A model generated the notes under the pieces. The model was given only the letters and a program-made list of their open reading frames with translations. It was not told where the DNA came from and searched no databases. Source: Lotus japonicus (lineage: Eukaryota; Streptophyta; Magnoliopsida; Fabales; Fabaceae). From it: 64,000 nucleotides of DNA. A program made the position numbers and the translations under genes. Where the stretch lies: NCBI RefSeq assembly GCF_012489685.1, contig NC_080043.1, forward strand, positions 81,856,292 through 81,920,291, read 5' to 3'. This document shows positions 21,867 through 32,465 of the stretch, piece after piece; the first letter of the stretch is position 1; every line of letters starts with the position of its first letter.

Positions 21867-23971
21867 ATGGGGAAGCCTACCCAGAAGAAGAAAGGCAAGA
21901 GCGTAGGTGAGGCCTCGGGCGGGGCTTTAGCCTCTAGGCCCCGGTCAGGGGCCCCCAAGAATAAGAAGATCGATCGGGAGAAATACCCTCATCTGGAGGG
22001 GGACGAGGCCGTGTATGACAAGTGGTGCCGCACCATTCTCGATCTCCCGTCGGAGTACGCCCACGAGAAGGAAGATTATTTCTGGAGCCAGCGTTTTATG
22101 TCACAGACCCAGATCGGCCCCGGTCAAATGGTGTATTCGCTGGGCAAGAAGGAGCGGCTACCCCACATCCCGTCGTTTGGGGTGTACATGCATATCTACA
22201 CCATGAAGAAGGTGAGGGTGAGGATGCCGCTCACGGACTTTCAATGTGACGTTCTCCACCATATGGGGGTCGCGCCGTCGCAGCTTCATCCCGGCGCTTG
22301 GGGTTTCGTGCGCGCTTACGAGGTCGCGTATATCTTGTTCGGCCAGAAGCCGTCGATTCCGCTCTTTTTTCACTTATTCGAGGTGGCCCACACTCAAAGA
22401 CATGGCGGGCACGGGATTGTGACTCTGAGGTCGGGTAAGGATCTCCAGATCTTTCACCCGTTCGCCGAGTCCAACCGGGACTTCAAAGACCAATTCTTCC
22501 GGGTGGCGCCTACCACTCCGCCCCCTTTTTGGTGGTTCGAGAGGGCCCCGAACGGCGGCAGTCGCGCACGGTTCCCGTTGGCCTGGAACGCCAAGCACTA
22601 CGACGTGAAGATTAGTTCTTTCGGTTTCGAGGCCGGGGCCTTGTCGGAGGTTGACTTGGCCTTCAAAAATCTCTTGGTGGCCGCCATACGGAGAGAAGTA
22701 AGGGGTGACCCACCCAAAGAGTTCTGTATCCGACCGCTGCGCTGTTACGATCTTTGTACTTATAGCGTTCGGAAGAACGCTTGTTTATTGCGTGCGAGAG
22801 GTAAGGCATTTTTGCTACTATGCCTGAAGTGATGCATGTCTTTTCGTCTGACTAACTTTCTTCTTGTGATTCCTATGCAGGTGCTAAGATGGAGGTCAAC
22901 GCTGCTTTGGTCGCCGCGCTGCAAGTTCCGGTTGACGAGGTCGAGACCGACAGTGAAGGGGAGCAGAAGGTTCCTCGAGACGAGGGAGATGGTCTTGGCG
23001 ACCAGGGGCAACCTTTAGCCGGGGCCAACCCCGTTGGGGCCGGTCAGAGTGGGCCAGTCAGTGGTGAAGAAAACACGGACCCCGGGTCGGGCTCAGGGAA
23101 TCCCGAACGTCAGCAGCAGGGCTCCCTTGAGGGGGATAAGGCCGGCTCGGAGCGCCCGGTCAAGAGAAAACGTCGCTCCTCAGGGGGGAAGGTTCGTTCT
23201 CCTGAACGAGCGACTCCGATTACTCAAGTGTGCCCCCCGGAGCCAATTTCTGTGTGGGGTCGAGACGCGGTGGACACGGACGAGCACAACAACCAAATCG
23301 ATGATTTGGTGTACAATGAGCTCGACCAGTCGTTCCTGAGCACAAAGGAACCCTACAATCTCTTGAACTATGCTCTGAAAGCAATGCTTCAGGCTGCCTC
23401 CGTCATTCGTCATGTGCAGCAGGGGCCGGTGCTCGATGTGGAAGAAGTCAAGGAACAGGCGAGTGCAGCTGAGCATAAATTTGCTGAGGCGGAGAAAGAG
23501 CTGGTTGATGCCAAGAAGGCGGTTGAGGGGCTGACTGCTGCTAAGGCGAAGTTACAAGGGGAGGTTCATGAGGTGACGGCCACGGCCAAGAAGTTTGCGG
23601 AGAAACTGGAGCTGAGCGAGAAGGATAATGATTGGCTGCGCTCCCGGGCAGAGAAAGCTGAGCATGCACTGAAAGACGAGAAGGCTGCTCGAGAGGGAGA
23701 AGTTAAGGAGATGGAGGCCTTGAAAGCAAGCAATGCCGAGCTCAAGAAGAAAGTTGCCGATCTGGGGGCTGAGAGAAAGAAGCTGAGGTCGAATCTGAAG
23801 GAGATTCACAAGGCTTCCTCTGACAATGCTTTGGCTCAGCTTGAGGTGGTCCACCCGGGACTGGATGTGGGCCCTCTTCACTACCGGAAGGTTGTACTGG
23901 GGGGAAAGATCGGGACTCTGGACGACCAGAAGCAGTTTACTCCGACCTTCCCAGCCGAGCCAGCTCCTTGA
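21867..23971 (+). CDS. Antisense accessory gene of Tat element 1 (gypsy-type transposon domain plus coiled coil)
   Basis: The exons are 21867-22800 and 22881-23971; the 80-bp GT-AG intron keeps the frame, giving 674 residues. Residues 1-40 are basic. Residues about 90-220 (YTMKKVRVRMPLTDFQCDVL, then GVAPSQLHPGAWGFVRAYEV) match the widespread plant putative gypsy-type transposon domain (Pfam Transposase_28 as I recognise it). A KRKRRSSGGK nuclear-localisation-like segment lies near 400, and residues about 490-640 form a long Glu/Lys/Ala-rich coiled coil. It is transcribed against pol from its own TATA box and ends 776 bp before the pol stop. No stop or frameshift is seen although gag is broken. 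Function is unknown; antisense genes after pol are known in Tat elements such as maize Grande. Confidence 0.8.
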
Positions 23972-24190
23972 AGTTCCTGTCTTTTTATTGTAATTTGATG
24001 TGTTTAATGATCGTCCAGTGTTTGTATAAACTTGTTGTTTCTAATTATTGTTCCGTCTTTGTAAAGACTCGTTGTTCCTACCTTTCACCCGGTGTTTGTA
24101 AGGACTTATTATTATATTTTCTTTTTACGTTGTATTCTTCTTTCTTTACTCGTCTTAGAGTCATTTCGTACCTGAAAGGTCTTTAATGTT

Positions 24191-24545
24191 TTTGTGCCCG
24201 ACGGGTCTTAGCGCCTTATGGGTTTGGTGCCCGGAGGGTCTTTAATAATTTCGTGCTCGGTGGGTCTTGGTGCCCTAAGGGTCTTTAATAATTTCGTGCC
24301 CGGTGGGTCTTAGTGCCCTATGGGTCTTTGTTAATTTCGTGCCCAGTGGGTCTTAGTGCCCTATGGGTCTTTGTTAATTTCGTGCCCGGGGGGTCTTGGT
24401 GCCCTAAGGGTCTTTATTAATTTCGTGCCCGGTGGGTCTTAGTGCCCTATGGGTCTTTGTTAATTTCGTGCCCGGTGGGTCTTGGCGCCCTAAGGGTCTT
24501 TATTAATTTCGTGCCCGGTGGGTCTTAGTGCCCTATGGGTCTTTT
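24191..24545. repeat. 43-bp tandem repeat in the Tat element 3' region
   Basis: About eight copies of a 43-bp unit, GTGCCC(G)GTGGGTCTTAGTG followed by CCCTATGGGTCTTTGTTAATTTC, lie head to tail. Each unit is itself two related half-units of about 20 bp that differ as GGTGGGTCTT and TATGGGTCTT. It lies between the stop of the antisense gene and the end of pol. Tat/Ogre 3' regions are known to generate such arrays, which can seed satellites. Confidence 0.9.
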
Positions 24546-24746
24546 AATAGTTTGTCAATGCGGTCGAATATATTGCCAGTTCGAATAATTCAAATTCAAC
24601 ATAAAAAACTGCTTCATTTCTGCGCTTGGAGCTGGTGGCTCTAGTCGTCTACAAACTTGGACGAGATGGGTGTGTACCCTTGATTACAAAAGACTAAATT
24701 AAAAGACCACGATTAGGCGGATAACGGGTGCTTGGTCGGTCGCGGC

Positions 24747-27700
24747 TTAACTATAGTATCTTCTCAGGTTGGCTGCGTTCCATGTACGAGGGATTTCCTT
24801 TCCTGCTAGAGTTTCCAGTTTGTATGCTCCCGTGACGGTTGCTTCGACAACTCTGTAAGGGCCTTCCCAGTTGGCTGCTAGCTTTCCCCGTTCGGTTGAT
24901 CGTGCTCCGACGCTGGCCTTCCGGAGGACCAAGTCCCCTACGGTAAAGGAGCGGAGAACTGCTTTCTTGTTGTAGCGAATGGCTGCCTGCGGCTTTGCGA
25001 TTAGCTCTCTGCAGTTGGCCACCGCTCTCCTTTCAGCCAGGAGGTCGAGGTCTTCCTCTATGAGTTGATCGTTCTGGTTGGGGTCGAAACCCGCTGTTCG
25101 AGCGCTCGGTTCTCCTATTTCAGCCGGAATCACAGCTTCTGTGCCAAAGGTGAGGCGGTAAAGGCTCTCCCCCGTAGTCGAGTGCGGAGTGGTGCGGTAT
25201 GCCCATAGGACGTGATCGAGCTCTTTGGCCCAGTCGCCCTTGGCACTCCCCAATCTCTTCCGGAGGCCTCGGAGAATGACCCTGTTGGCCGACTCTGCCT
25301 GCCCGTTTGTCTGGGGGTGTTCGACGGAAGTGAATCGCTGCTTGATGTGCAGCCCGTCTAAGAGGTCCCTAAACCCTTTAGAGGTAAACTGGGTTCCATT
25401 GTCTATGACCAGGACCCCAGGGACTCCGAACCTGCTGATGACGTTCTTGTAGAAGAAGCGTTGCACTCGAGCTGTGGTGATCGTTGCTAGTGGCTCGGCT
25501 TCGATCCACTTGGTGCAGTAATCCACTGCTACCACCAAGTACTTGAGTTGGCCAGGCGCAGTGTCGAACGGGCCCAATAAATCCATGCCCCACTGGTGGA
25601 AAGGCCAAGGACTGACTAGAGAGGAAAGATGGGCTGGAGGAGCGTTATGCAGATCGGCGTGCCTCTGGCAGGGGTCGCATTGCTTAACATGCTCCGCGGC
25701 GTCTTTCTCTAGGGTTGGCCAGTAATAGCCGGCTCTGAGTACCTTTCGGGCAAGGGAACGCCCACCCGGATGATGGTCGCAGCTGCCTTCGTGGATTTCC
25801 GCTAAGACATAGGTTGCTCTATCTTTAGCCAAGCACTTCAGAAGGGGGGTGGAGAATCCCCGCTTGAAGAGATCATCATTAACGATAGTGTACCAGGAGG
25901 CGCGTCGTACCAACTTCTTGGCTTCAACCTTCTCTTCGGGCAGCCATCCGGATCTGAGGTACTTGATGATCGGGGTCCTCCAGTCTTCTTCGGTACCGAT
26001 CGGCATCATAACTTGTCCTACTGGACGATCGGGGTCAGCTACATAGGGGAGGGCTAAGGTCCCCTGAATGATCATTCCATTCAGGCTAGGCTTTCCAGTG
26101 CTGGCCAGTTTGGCCAGGGTGTCTGCTCGATCATTCTGAGCTCTAGGGACGTGGCGGAACTCCACTTTGGTGAAGGTTGAAGCCAGTCGTTTCAAATGGG
26201 TCAAGTACTGCTCCATGATGGGATCCTTTGCCTGAGCGTCTCTGTTTGCTTGTGAGACGACCAGAAGTGAATCGCAGCAAACAAGTATCTCCTTAGCTCC
26301 TAGGTCTCGAGCTGTGACTAGTCCCGCAATGCAGGCCTCATACTCGGCCTGGTTGTTTGTAGTTGGGAAGTTAAAGCGGAGGGATTGTTCGACCACCATC
26401 CCGGTGCTACTTTGCAATACGATCCCAGCCCCGCCACCTTCCTTGTTGCTCGAGCCATCTACGTTGACCACCCAGGTGGTCTCGGCATGGGGCTCTTCCT
26501 CGTTGGTGAGTTCGACCAAGAAATCCGCTAGGACTTGTGCTTTAATGGCTCTCCTGGGCTCGTAGCGGATGTCATGCTCGGAGAGCTCGATAGACCAGCT
26601 AACCATCCGACCGGCTAGGTCGGGCTTATGAAGGACCTGTCGGACCGGCTGATCGGTGCGTACCACGATGCGATGAGCTTGAAAGTACCTCCTTAGTCGT
26701 CGCGTCGTGGTCAGTAGGGTCAGTGCCACTTTTTCCAGCATCTTATACCTGAGCTCCGCACCCTTCAATGAACGGCTGACAAAATAGACTGGTAGCTGCC
26801 TTCCTTCTTCTTCTCTGATTAGGACAGAGCTCACTGCTTTCTCCCGCACGGTCAGGTATAGGTATAGTGTCTCCCCTAGTTTTGGGCTAACCAGAATAGG
26901 GTGAGAGGAGAGAGTCTCTTTCAGCTGAGTGAAAGCAGCGTCGGCCTCCGCCGACCACTCAAAAGTTGCTCCCTTTTTCAGGAGGGTGTAAAGAGGTAGG
27001 GCCCGGAGAGCAGCCTTTGGCAAAAAGCGGCCGATCGCGACCATGCGACCAGCTAGCTGTTGGACTTCCTTGACCGTGCGCGGGCTCTTCATATTCATGA
27101 TCGCCTGACATTTGTCAGGGTTCAATTCAATGCCGCGGTTGGTGAGCATGTATCCCAGAAACTTCCCGCTTCGAACGCCAAACGTACACTTGTCAGGGTT
27201 GAGGCGCATGTTGTGCTTCTTTAACTGCTCGAAAACGACTGCGAGGTCCGCTGCGTGGTCTCCTCCCTTTGGGGTCTTGACTATGATATCATCGATGTAG
27301 ACTTCGACCAATTTTCCCATTAGGTCCCCGAAGATTCGGGTCATCATCCGTTGGTAGGTTGCCACTGCGTTCTTGAGGCCGAAGGGCAGCATAGTGTAAC
27401 AGTAGGTGCCCCGGTCGGTGATGAAGGCAGTTTTCTCTTCATCGTCCCTATACATGGGAATCTGGTTGTAGCCTGAATAGGCATCCATAAGAGAGAGGTA
27501 TTCGTATCCCGAGGAGTTGTCGACCAGCGCATCAATGCTCGGTAGGGGAAACGGGTCCTTGGGGCAAGCCTTGTTGAAGTCAGTGTAGTCGACGCACATG
27601 CGCCACTTCCCATTTGCCTTATTGACTAAGACCACATTGAAGAGCCAGGTCGTGTACTTGACCTCCCGAATGATCCCGGCCTGAAGCAACTCTGGGGTCT

Positions 27701-27872
27701 GTTGCTGGATAACCTGCTGTTTCTCAACGCTCATTTGCCTCTTCTTCTGAGCGACTGGTTTGAACTTCCGGTCGACGGAAAGTCTGTGGCTGCAGAATGC
27801 GGGGTCGATGCCGGGCATGTCTGCTGACGACCAGGCAAACAGCTTCCCATTGGAAAGTAGCAATTTTTCCAT
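24747..27872 (-). CDS. Tat element 1 pol: RT, dual RNase H, integrase
   Basis: An intact 1041-codon frame. Reverse transcriptase: CVDYTDFN (93-100) and the catalytic YIDD (192-195). A first, gypsy-type RNase H follows. Then comes a second, archaeal-type RNase H with WVVNVDGSS (D472), E510, D534 and D584, the hallmark of the Tat clade. Integrase: zinc motif H694, H700, C732, C735; catalytic D764, D824, E860 with the D-D-35-E spacing; then a C-terminal domain with NWEGPYRV. It copies element RNA to DNA and inserts it. The true polyprotein begins upstream in another frame (see 27888-29008), so this ATG is probably not the natural start; frameshift damage near 27885 separates them. Confidence 0.93.
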   Translation of the reverse strand: MEKLLLSNGKLFAWSSADMPGIDPAFCSHRLSVDRKFKPVAQKKRQMSVEKQQVIQQQTPELLQAGIIREVKYTTWLFNVVLVNKANGKWRMCVDYTDFNKACPKDPFPLPSIDALVDNSSGYEYLSLMDAYSGYNQIPMYRDDEEKTAFITDRGTYCYTMLPFGLKNAVATYQRMMTRIFGDLMGKLVEVYIDDIIVKTPKGGDHAADLAVVFEQLKKHNMRLNPDKCTFGVRSGKFLGYMLTNRGIELNPDKCQAIMNMKSPRTVKEVQQLAGRMVAIGRFLPKAALRALPLYTLLKKGATFEWSAEADAAFTQLKETLSSHPILVSPKLGETLYLYLTVREKAVSSVLIREEEGRQLPVYFVSRSLKGAELRYKMLEKVALTLLTTTRRLRRYFQAHRIVVRTDQPVRQVLHKPDLAGRMVSWSIELSEHDIRYEPRRAIKAQVLADFLVELTNEEEPHAETTWVVNVDGSSNKEGGGAGIVLQSSTGMVVEQSLRFNFPTTNNQAEYEACIAGLVTARDLGAKEILVCCDSLLVVSQANRDAQAKDPIMEQYLTHLKRLASTFTKVEFRHVPRAQNDRADTLAKLASTGKPSLNGMIIQGTLALPYVADPDRPVGQVMMPIGTEEDWRTPIIKYLRSGWLPEEKVEAKKLVRRASWYTIVNDDLFKRGFSTPLLKCLAKDRATYVLAEIHEGSCDHHPGGRSLARKVLRAGYYWPTLEKDAAEHVKQCDPCQRHADLHNAPPAHLSSLVSPWPFHQWGMDLLGPFDTAPGQLKYLVVAVDYCTKWIEAEPLATITTARVQRFFYKNVISRFGVPGVLVIDNGTQFTSKGFRDLLDGLHIKQRFTSVEHPQTNGQAESANRVILRGLRKRLGSAKGDWAKELDHVLWAYRTTPHSTTGESLYRLTFGTEAVIPAEIGEPSARTAGFDPNQNDQLIEEDLDLLAERRAVANCRELIAKPQAAIRYNKKAVLRSFTVGDLVLRKASVGARSTERGKLAANWEGPYRVVEATVTGAYKLETLAGKEIPRTWNAANLRRYYS

Positions 27873-27887
27873 TCGTTTGGAGAGGTC

Positions 27888-29100
27888 TCAGGGAAGGCCC
27901 CGAGCTATGTTGGTAGTGTTCTCTGGAAGGGGACCGACCTGGATGGGGTGGGACTCCCCGTTGGGTTTGAGGCATTGATCGTCTCTAGACTGGTCCACGC
28001 GGGGGTCAAGGTCGGTCATGAAACTGGTGTGTGTTGAACGTGAAAGTTGTTCTGCTGGTCGTGCACTTTGGACTTCTTTCTCTTCCTTTCCTCCCTGGCC
28101 AGTCTGCAGCTGGAGTTGTAGCAGCTCCTCGCCATTTCTAGATTGCCGCGTACTGGTACCGCCCTTCCTGCCCAGGGGTACTTGAGCATTAGGTGGTGGG
28201 TGGATATGATCGCCCTGAGAGTGTTGAGGCTTGGCCTGCCAAGAATGGCGTTGTACGCCGTCGGACACTCCACCACCAGAAAACGAGCTTTTATAGTCCT
28301 GCAAATCCTGTGATCTCCCAAGGAAAGGCAAGTATCAAAATATCCTAAGGGTAGGACCTTGTCCCCTGTGAACCCGACCAAATCATGGTCGTAGGGGAGC
28401 AGGTACTTCACCGACAGCCCTAAGCTCTTGTAAGCATCATAAAACATAATGTCAGCAGAACTACCTGTATCGATGAGTGTCCTTCGGATCTTACCGTTGC
28501 CGATCAGGGCTTCAATGACGATGGGGTCATCTTCTTCGCCGGTGTCCTCGCCGTAATCGTCCTCCGTGAACGTAATGGCCACCCTCTGCCTCGGGGGTTG
28601 GAGGGACCCTGGTCGGGGCCGTCCAGCCGCGGACATGATGACGTAGGTACTCCTTTTCCGGCTGTTGTTGGTGGGTCTGCCTGCGGCCCATCCTCCTGCT
28701 ATTGAACCGACGCTGACTAAATTGCTTCCATGTTGTCTCCTGACTTCATCCCGGCCGTGTCGGTCGGGGCTTCTTCTTCGTTCTCGGCTTCGACCGCGAC
28801 GTTCGGGACTCTGGCGACGTTCAGGGCTCTGGCGACGCGGTGGAGTTCTGTCTCGGCGATCTGCCGATCGACGTTTGGGAGGAGTGCGGTCTCGGTGTCT
28901 TGGGGGGGTAGGTGTCCGCCTTGGGGGTGGCGAGCGCGGGCGTGGAAGAGCCCCCGTCGACACGGCTACATACTTGGACAGTCTTCCTGCTCTGATTAGT
29001 TCCTCCACCTTGTCTCTGAGGTTCAGGCACTCGTCTGTGTTGTGGCCCGGGCTGTCGTGGAACTCACAGAATCTTTTGGAATCCAGCTTGTCCCCTCTCG
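27888..29100 (-). pseudogene. Tat element 1 protease and linker (frameshifted)
   Basis: The frame 28016-29008 contains a long Arg/Pro/Ser-rich stretch (RRTPTPPRHRDRTPPKRR) and then the aspartic protease active site LIDTGSSADIMF, with the downstream ILGRPSLN motif. Just before it, in the same frame, lies a C-x-x-H zinc-knuckle-like CEFHDSPGHNTDEC. A different frame, 27888-28331, continues toward RT with DPRVDQSRDDQCLKP and VGPLPENTTNIARGLP, so at least one frameshift separates protease from RT. The protease would cleave the Gag-Pol polyprotein. Confidence 0.8.
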
Positions 29101-29993
29101 TCAGGAGTGGGGGGACGGTCTCTGAGGTCGGTGGAGGCTTTCTCCCTCAGGATATGTGAGAGGGAGGAGTTCAGCGGGGTATAACTATCATACTTCTTCC
29201 GTTTCGACTTCCGTTCATCCTGACCCTTCCGTCGGGACTCCCGGGTCGAAGGCTGGTCCTTATGTTCCTTCATCTTCGGCGGTCCTTTGATCGCAAGCGT
29301 TTGACTCGCGGCCCTTAGGGTCGCGGCATCTTCCATGTTTATGAACTTCTCTGCTCGAGCTAGAAATTCCTCTAGAGTGTTGGCTGGCTTGCCGTCCAGC
29401 GAGGTCAGGAACGGTCCTGGTGCAAGAACTGCGGTAGCCAGGACCAACCTAGTGTCGGGGAGGAGACCGGTGATATCACCGGCCTCCTTGTTGAACCGAT
29501 TGAGAAATGCTTTCAGAGACTCCTTCTCTTTCTGCTTAACCAAAGCCAAAGTTTGAGCGGTCTTCGGTATGCTGCGCACTGATGAGTATTGGGCTAAAAA
29601 GCAGGATGCGACCCCGTTCCAGTCGTGTAGTGAGTTGCTCGGTAAGTTCTGGAACCAGTTCATGGGTCCTTTTCCAAGGCTCATGGGGAAGCATCGGCAG
29701 TATAAAGGGTCGCTGGCCCCAGCATATTGCATCGCGCCCACGAAGAAGTTCACGTGTTCCTGCGGGTCGGAGTCTCCCTCGTAGAGCTTCACTTTGGGCC
29801 GTGCCCACCCCTGAGGGAAAGGGAACACCATGTTCTCCGGGGATAGAGGGCCTCCGATCGGTGCTGGATAGGTGACAAGCGCGTTGTTGGACCTGGGGCG
29901 GTTGTTCGTCCTATCCCGAGTCGGAGATGGACTCCGGCGCCTGGATGGGCTCCGGCGGGGAGAGTAGCGTCTCCGTGGTGTATGGCTGGCCAC
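29064..29993 (-). pseudogene. Tat element 1 gag, main domain
   Basis: This 309-codon frame carries a basic arginine/serine start (RRRYSPRRSPSRRRSPSP) and then the retrotransposon gag domain: VKLYEGDSDPQEHVNFFVGA, then FPMSLGKGPMNWFQNLP, and FLNRFNKEAGDITGL. Gag packages element RNA. The reading frame departs from the zinc-knuckle frame near 29090 (a frameshift) and is joined upstream to 30439 through another frameshift near 29970-30000, so no continuous Gag can be made. Confidence 0.85.
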
Positions 29994-29999
29994 CCGCTC

Positions 30000-30439
30000 G
30001 GCTGCGGGTTCCCGGCGGCGTGCTTCCTGTTAGTAGGGGGTGGGATCGGGCCCCCGTTCGTCTCCTCTTCCTGGGAAAACGGGGGCAGGGGGCGCGATTG
30101 AGTTTCCTGCTCTTCAAGTTGTCGCAGGCGTGCTCGGAGCATGTGAATCTCCTCTTGAGCGTCGCGAATCCTCATACTATGGACCTACTCTCGCCCCGCC
30201 CCATTGTCCTCTTCCATTGCCCGGATGCGAGCCTCCAAGCGGCAGAGTGCCTCATGGGCCGCATGTGGGGTAATGGCCGCGGGTTCCGGCGAGCGAGGGG
30301 GCTGAGGTTGAGGGGTCGGGGGAGGAGGATGTTGCGGAGGAGAAGGAGGGGTTCTGTGATCCGTAGTTTCGTTGACAGTCTCTACATGGCCTTCAGGAGT
30401 TGGAACAGGACGGCGTGAAGTCTGACGTGTCTCTACCAT
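30000..30439 (-). pseudogene. Tat element 1 gag N-terminus (stop codon)
   Basis: The ATG at 30439 starts MVETRQTSRRPVPTPEGHVE, then a proline-rich run and a helix (EALCRLEARIRAMEEDNGAG). An in-frame TAG at 30185-30187 interrupts it. The same frame continues with a coiled segment, MRIRDAQEEIHMLRARLRQL. It lies 80 bases after the 5' LTR, the expected place for the gag start. Confidence 0.7.
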
Positions 30440-30497
30440 AGCTTGCTAGTTGATGACTTGAGGCGACGGCACGCGGTGCTGGGAAGAGTTTTACCAG

Positions 30498-30518
30498 ATC
30501 CCCACAGACGGCGCCAAT
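30498..30518 (-). promoter_or_regulatory. Primer-binding site of Tat element 1
   Basis: Directly after the 5' LTR the minus strand reads AT then TGGCGCCGTCTGTGGGG, the TGGCGCC-type site where a host tRNA primes minus-strand synthesis in many plant gypsy elements. I do not assign the tRNA species. Confidence 0.75.
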
Positions 30519-31052
30519 TGATCTGGGAGAGACCAGACTACCCGTTGACAAGGGGTAGGAGAGGGGGGATCCGGACGTGCTGAAGGGCTCCAAGTTGGCA
30601 AGGTTCCGGGAGGGGCTCCTGCAAGACACTCCGATGCTAAAGTCAGTGAATGAAGTTGTGAGAATTGTGAGAATTGAGAGAATACGTTACCTTTAGATAG
30701 AAGAAGAGTTCCCTTTATATAGGAGAGGTAGAACTAGGGTTGGAGCCATGCAACGTCATGCATGGCTTGTACCTGGGGCACGGATCGCCGTTGGATTTCC
30801 TGTAGAGGAACAGTGATCCAACGGTTTGGGGGCCCCTACGAATCTGCTCTAGCCAACCTACCCCCTAGGGTAGTTGGCCTAGGTCAACCTCTAGATAGTG
30901 GGCCCCCTGGTTCCTTGTCCTCACCCTTGGCGGTGGGGTCCATTAGTGGGGGGCTCTTAGACTTCCCCGAACTGTCCCTTGGGTGGAACGTTCTGTGGGG
31001 CCCTGCCTCGTCCCGGGTGCCCTGTCCGTCCCCGGTCAGGGTTCCCGGAACA
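30519..31052 (-). repeat. 5' LTR of Tat element 1
   Basis: A 534-bp LTR with TGTT...TCA-type ends on the minus strand, followed on the outside by the target duplication CCAAC (31053-31057). The TATA box TATATAAAGG on the minus strand near 30712-30722 would drive the genomic transcript. Confidence 0.9.
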
Positions 31053-31436
31053 CCAACCCAACCACCTTGATCAGCAGCCATCATGTTATTAAGAAACAAA
31101 GCTTCTGGGTATCCAAACATCGTTGCCTTAAGCCCTTATGCACCAGTAATCAGTAGGGGTAAAAAATATCATGATCTATTTTGCTTAAAAAATATCATAG
31201 CCTTATAATTAAGTACGGGAAGATTGTATAATATCAAAATATTATAATAAATTTCTAATATAACAACAAATAGCAAAGGTAAAATATATTTATATTAATC
31301 ACGTTTGTTTAAACTTTAAATAGTCTAACCTGGTTTACAAGATTTTTAAATAACCAGAGTCTAAGCCTTTTAATTAAATAAGTTTTTTAAAAAGTGTAAT
31401 CCTTGTCTATTTACAGTTTTGGATTCTTACTATTAA

Positions 31437-32465
31437 GAGTAAAGTACACTCACCCCCCTCAAGGTTTGTTAGAATTACACTCCACCCCATTCTTATCTTA
31501 AATCTACACTCCACCCCATTTTATATAGAGGCAAATTTAGTGACGAAAAATATTATTCATTAATAATTAGTTATTATTTAAATTGTTAATCAATAATTTC
31601 AAAAAATATTTTCAATATATTCCAATAAATTTAAAATGGAAAACATCACAGTCCTCCCCATTCTCTCAATCGCGTTCTTCCTCCTTAAATTCACAATGCA
31701 AATTTTACAATAGCACACTTGACCGGTTTACAACCCATATCTCGAACATAATGAAACATGCTTGTGTTTTCATATTTGATAATAATTCAATTTTAATCAA
31801 AATAATCTATTTATACCTCCAATTTTCAAAATTGGATTGTAGACCCAAAAAGTAACACAAATAGGTGAAGAAAATAGAGAAACAAAATTAAGAAATATGA
31901 AGTGGATCGGAGGTTATTAGAACCCAACGATGCGGTGGAGCACCGTTTTTAACAAAATCCAACAACATCTTAAACCAACAGAGCGTTCACTCACAACTTA
32001 AAGGGGTGAAGTTCACAAGAAGTAGTTGAACAAGTGGCATTGAGGATGTGCGATTCACGTTCTGGGGTTCAAGTCGCAACAAAACTTTGAGGCATGGTGG
32101 TGCCATGGGGTTTCACATTCTGGGACGGTGGTTGTCGTGTTAAAGAGAGCAAAGGCTTGGTGGTGACCGTTTGTGGTGAGAAATATGATTTGGAGATAGA
32201 TGAGACGTGGACTTAACAGACAGAGTTGATGGTTTTTTTAAATTTAATTCAGTAAAATTATTTTCATAAATTAATGTATGATAGTGTATATGCATTAAAT
32301 TTATTTAAATTTTCACTAATTAGTAATTATTTTTTATTAGTGACGAATCTGTTTTCGTCACTAAATTTTGCCTTTATAAAAAATGGGGTAGAGTGTAGAT
32401 TTTAAAAAGGAATGGGGTGGAGTGTCATTCTTGCAAACCTTGAGGGGGGTGAGTGTATTTTACTC
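31437..32465. mobile_element. Non-autonomous Mutator-like element with long TIRs
   Basis: The 9-bp direct repeat TACTATTAA lies at 31428-31436 and 32466-32474. The ends start GAGTAAAGTACACTCACCCC and, on the complement, GAGTAAAATACACTCACCCC. The inverted similarity continues for about 110 bp, including TTTAGTGACGAAAA motifs. The 1029-bp element has no transposase; the interior shows short GC-richer parts at 31900-32210 that might be captured DNA. Confidence 0.8.

Larger units (their letters stand above)
19800..31052 (-). mobile_element. Complete Tat-clade Ty3/gypsy retrotransposon with accessory genes
   Basis: The element is 11,253 bp, flanked by CCAAC at 19795-19799 and 31053-31057. It has 533/534-bp LTRs differing at 13 positions and one indel (about 97.6% identity), which suggests insertion on the order of a million years ago at usual plant rates. 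Read on the minus strand the order is LTR, primer-binding site, gag, protease, RT, RNase H, second RNase H, integrase, tandem repeat, antisense accessory gene, small sense gene, LTR. The extra RNase H and genes beyond pol are Tat-clade features. Gag and protease carry frameshifts and a stop, so it is probably no longer autonomous. Confidence 0.93.

Noticed and set aside
28665..29159. Plus-strand open frame of 164 codons, rich in Arg and Leu
   Set aside because: It is the complement of the Arg/Pro-rich protease linker of Tat element 1; its openness follows from the biased composition of the true coding strand.
29536..29875. Several 70-97 codon frames on both strands over the gag gene
   Set aside because: They overlap the recognised gag domain in other frames and show no domain of their own.
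30884..31120. 78-codon minus frame starting MFGYPEALFL at the right edge of Tat element 1
   Set aside because: It crosses the LTR boundary and target duplication, so it is a chance fusion of host and element sequence; the host part (31058-31120) alone is too short to identify.
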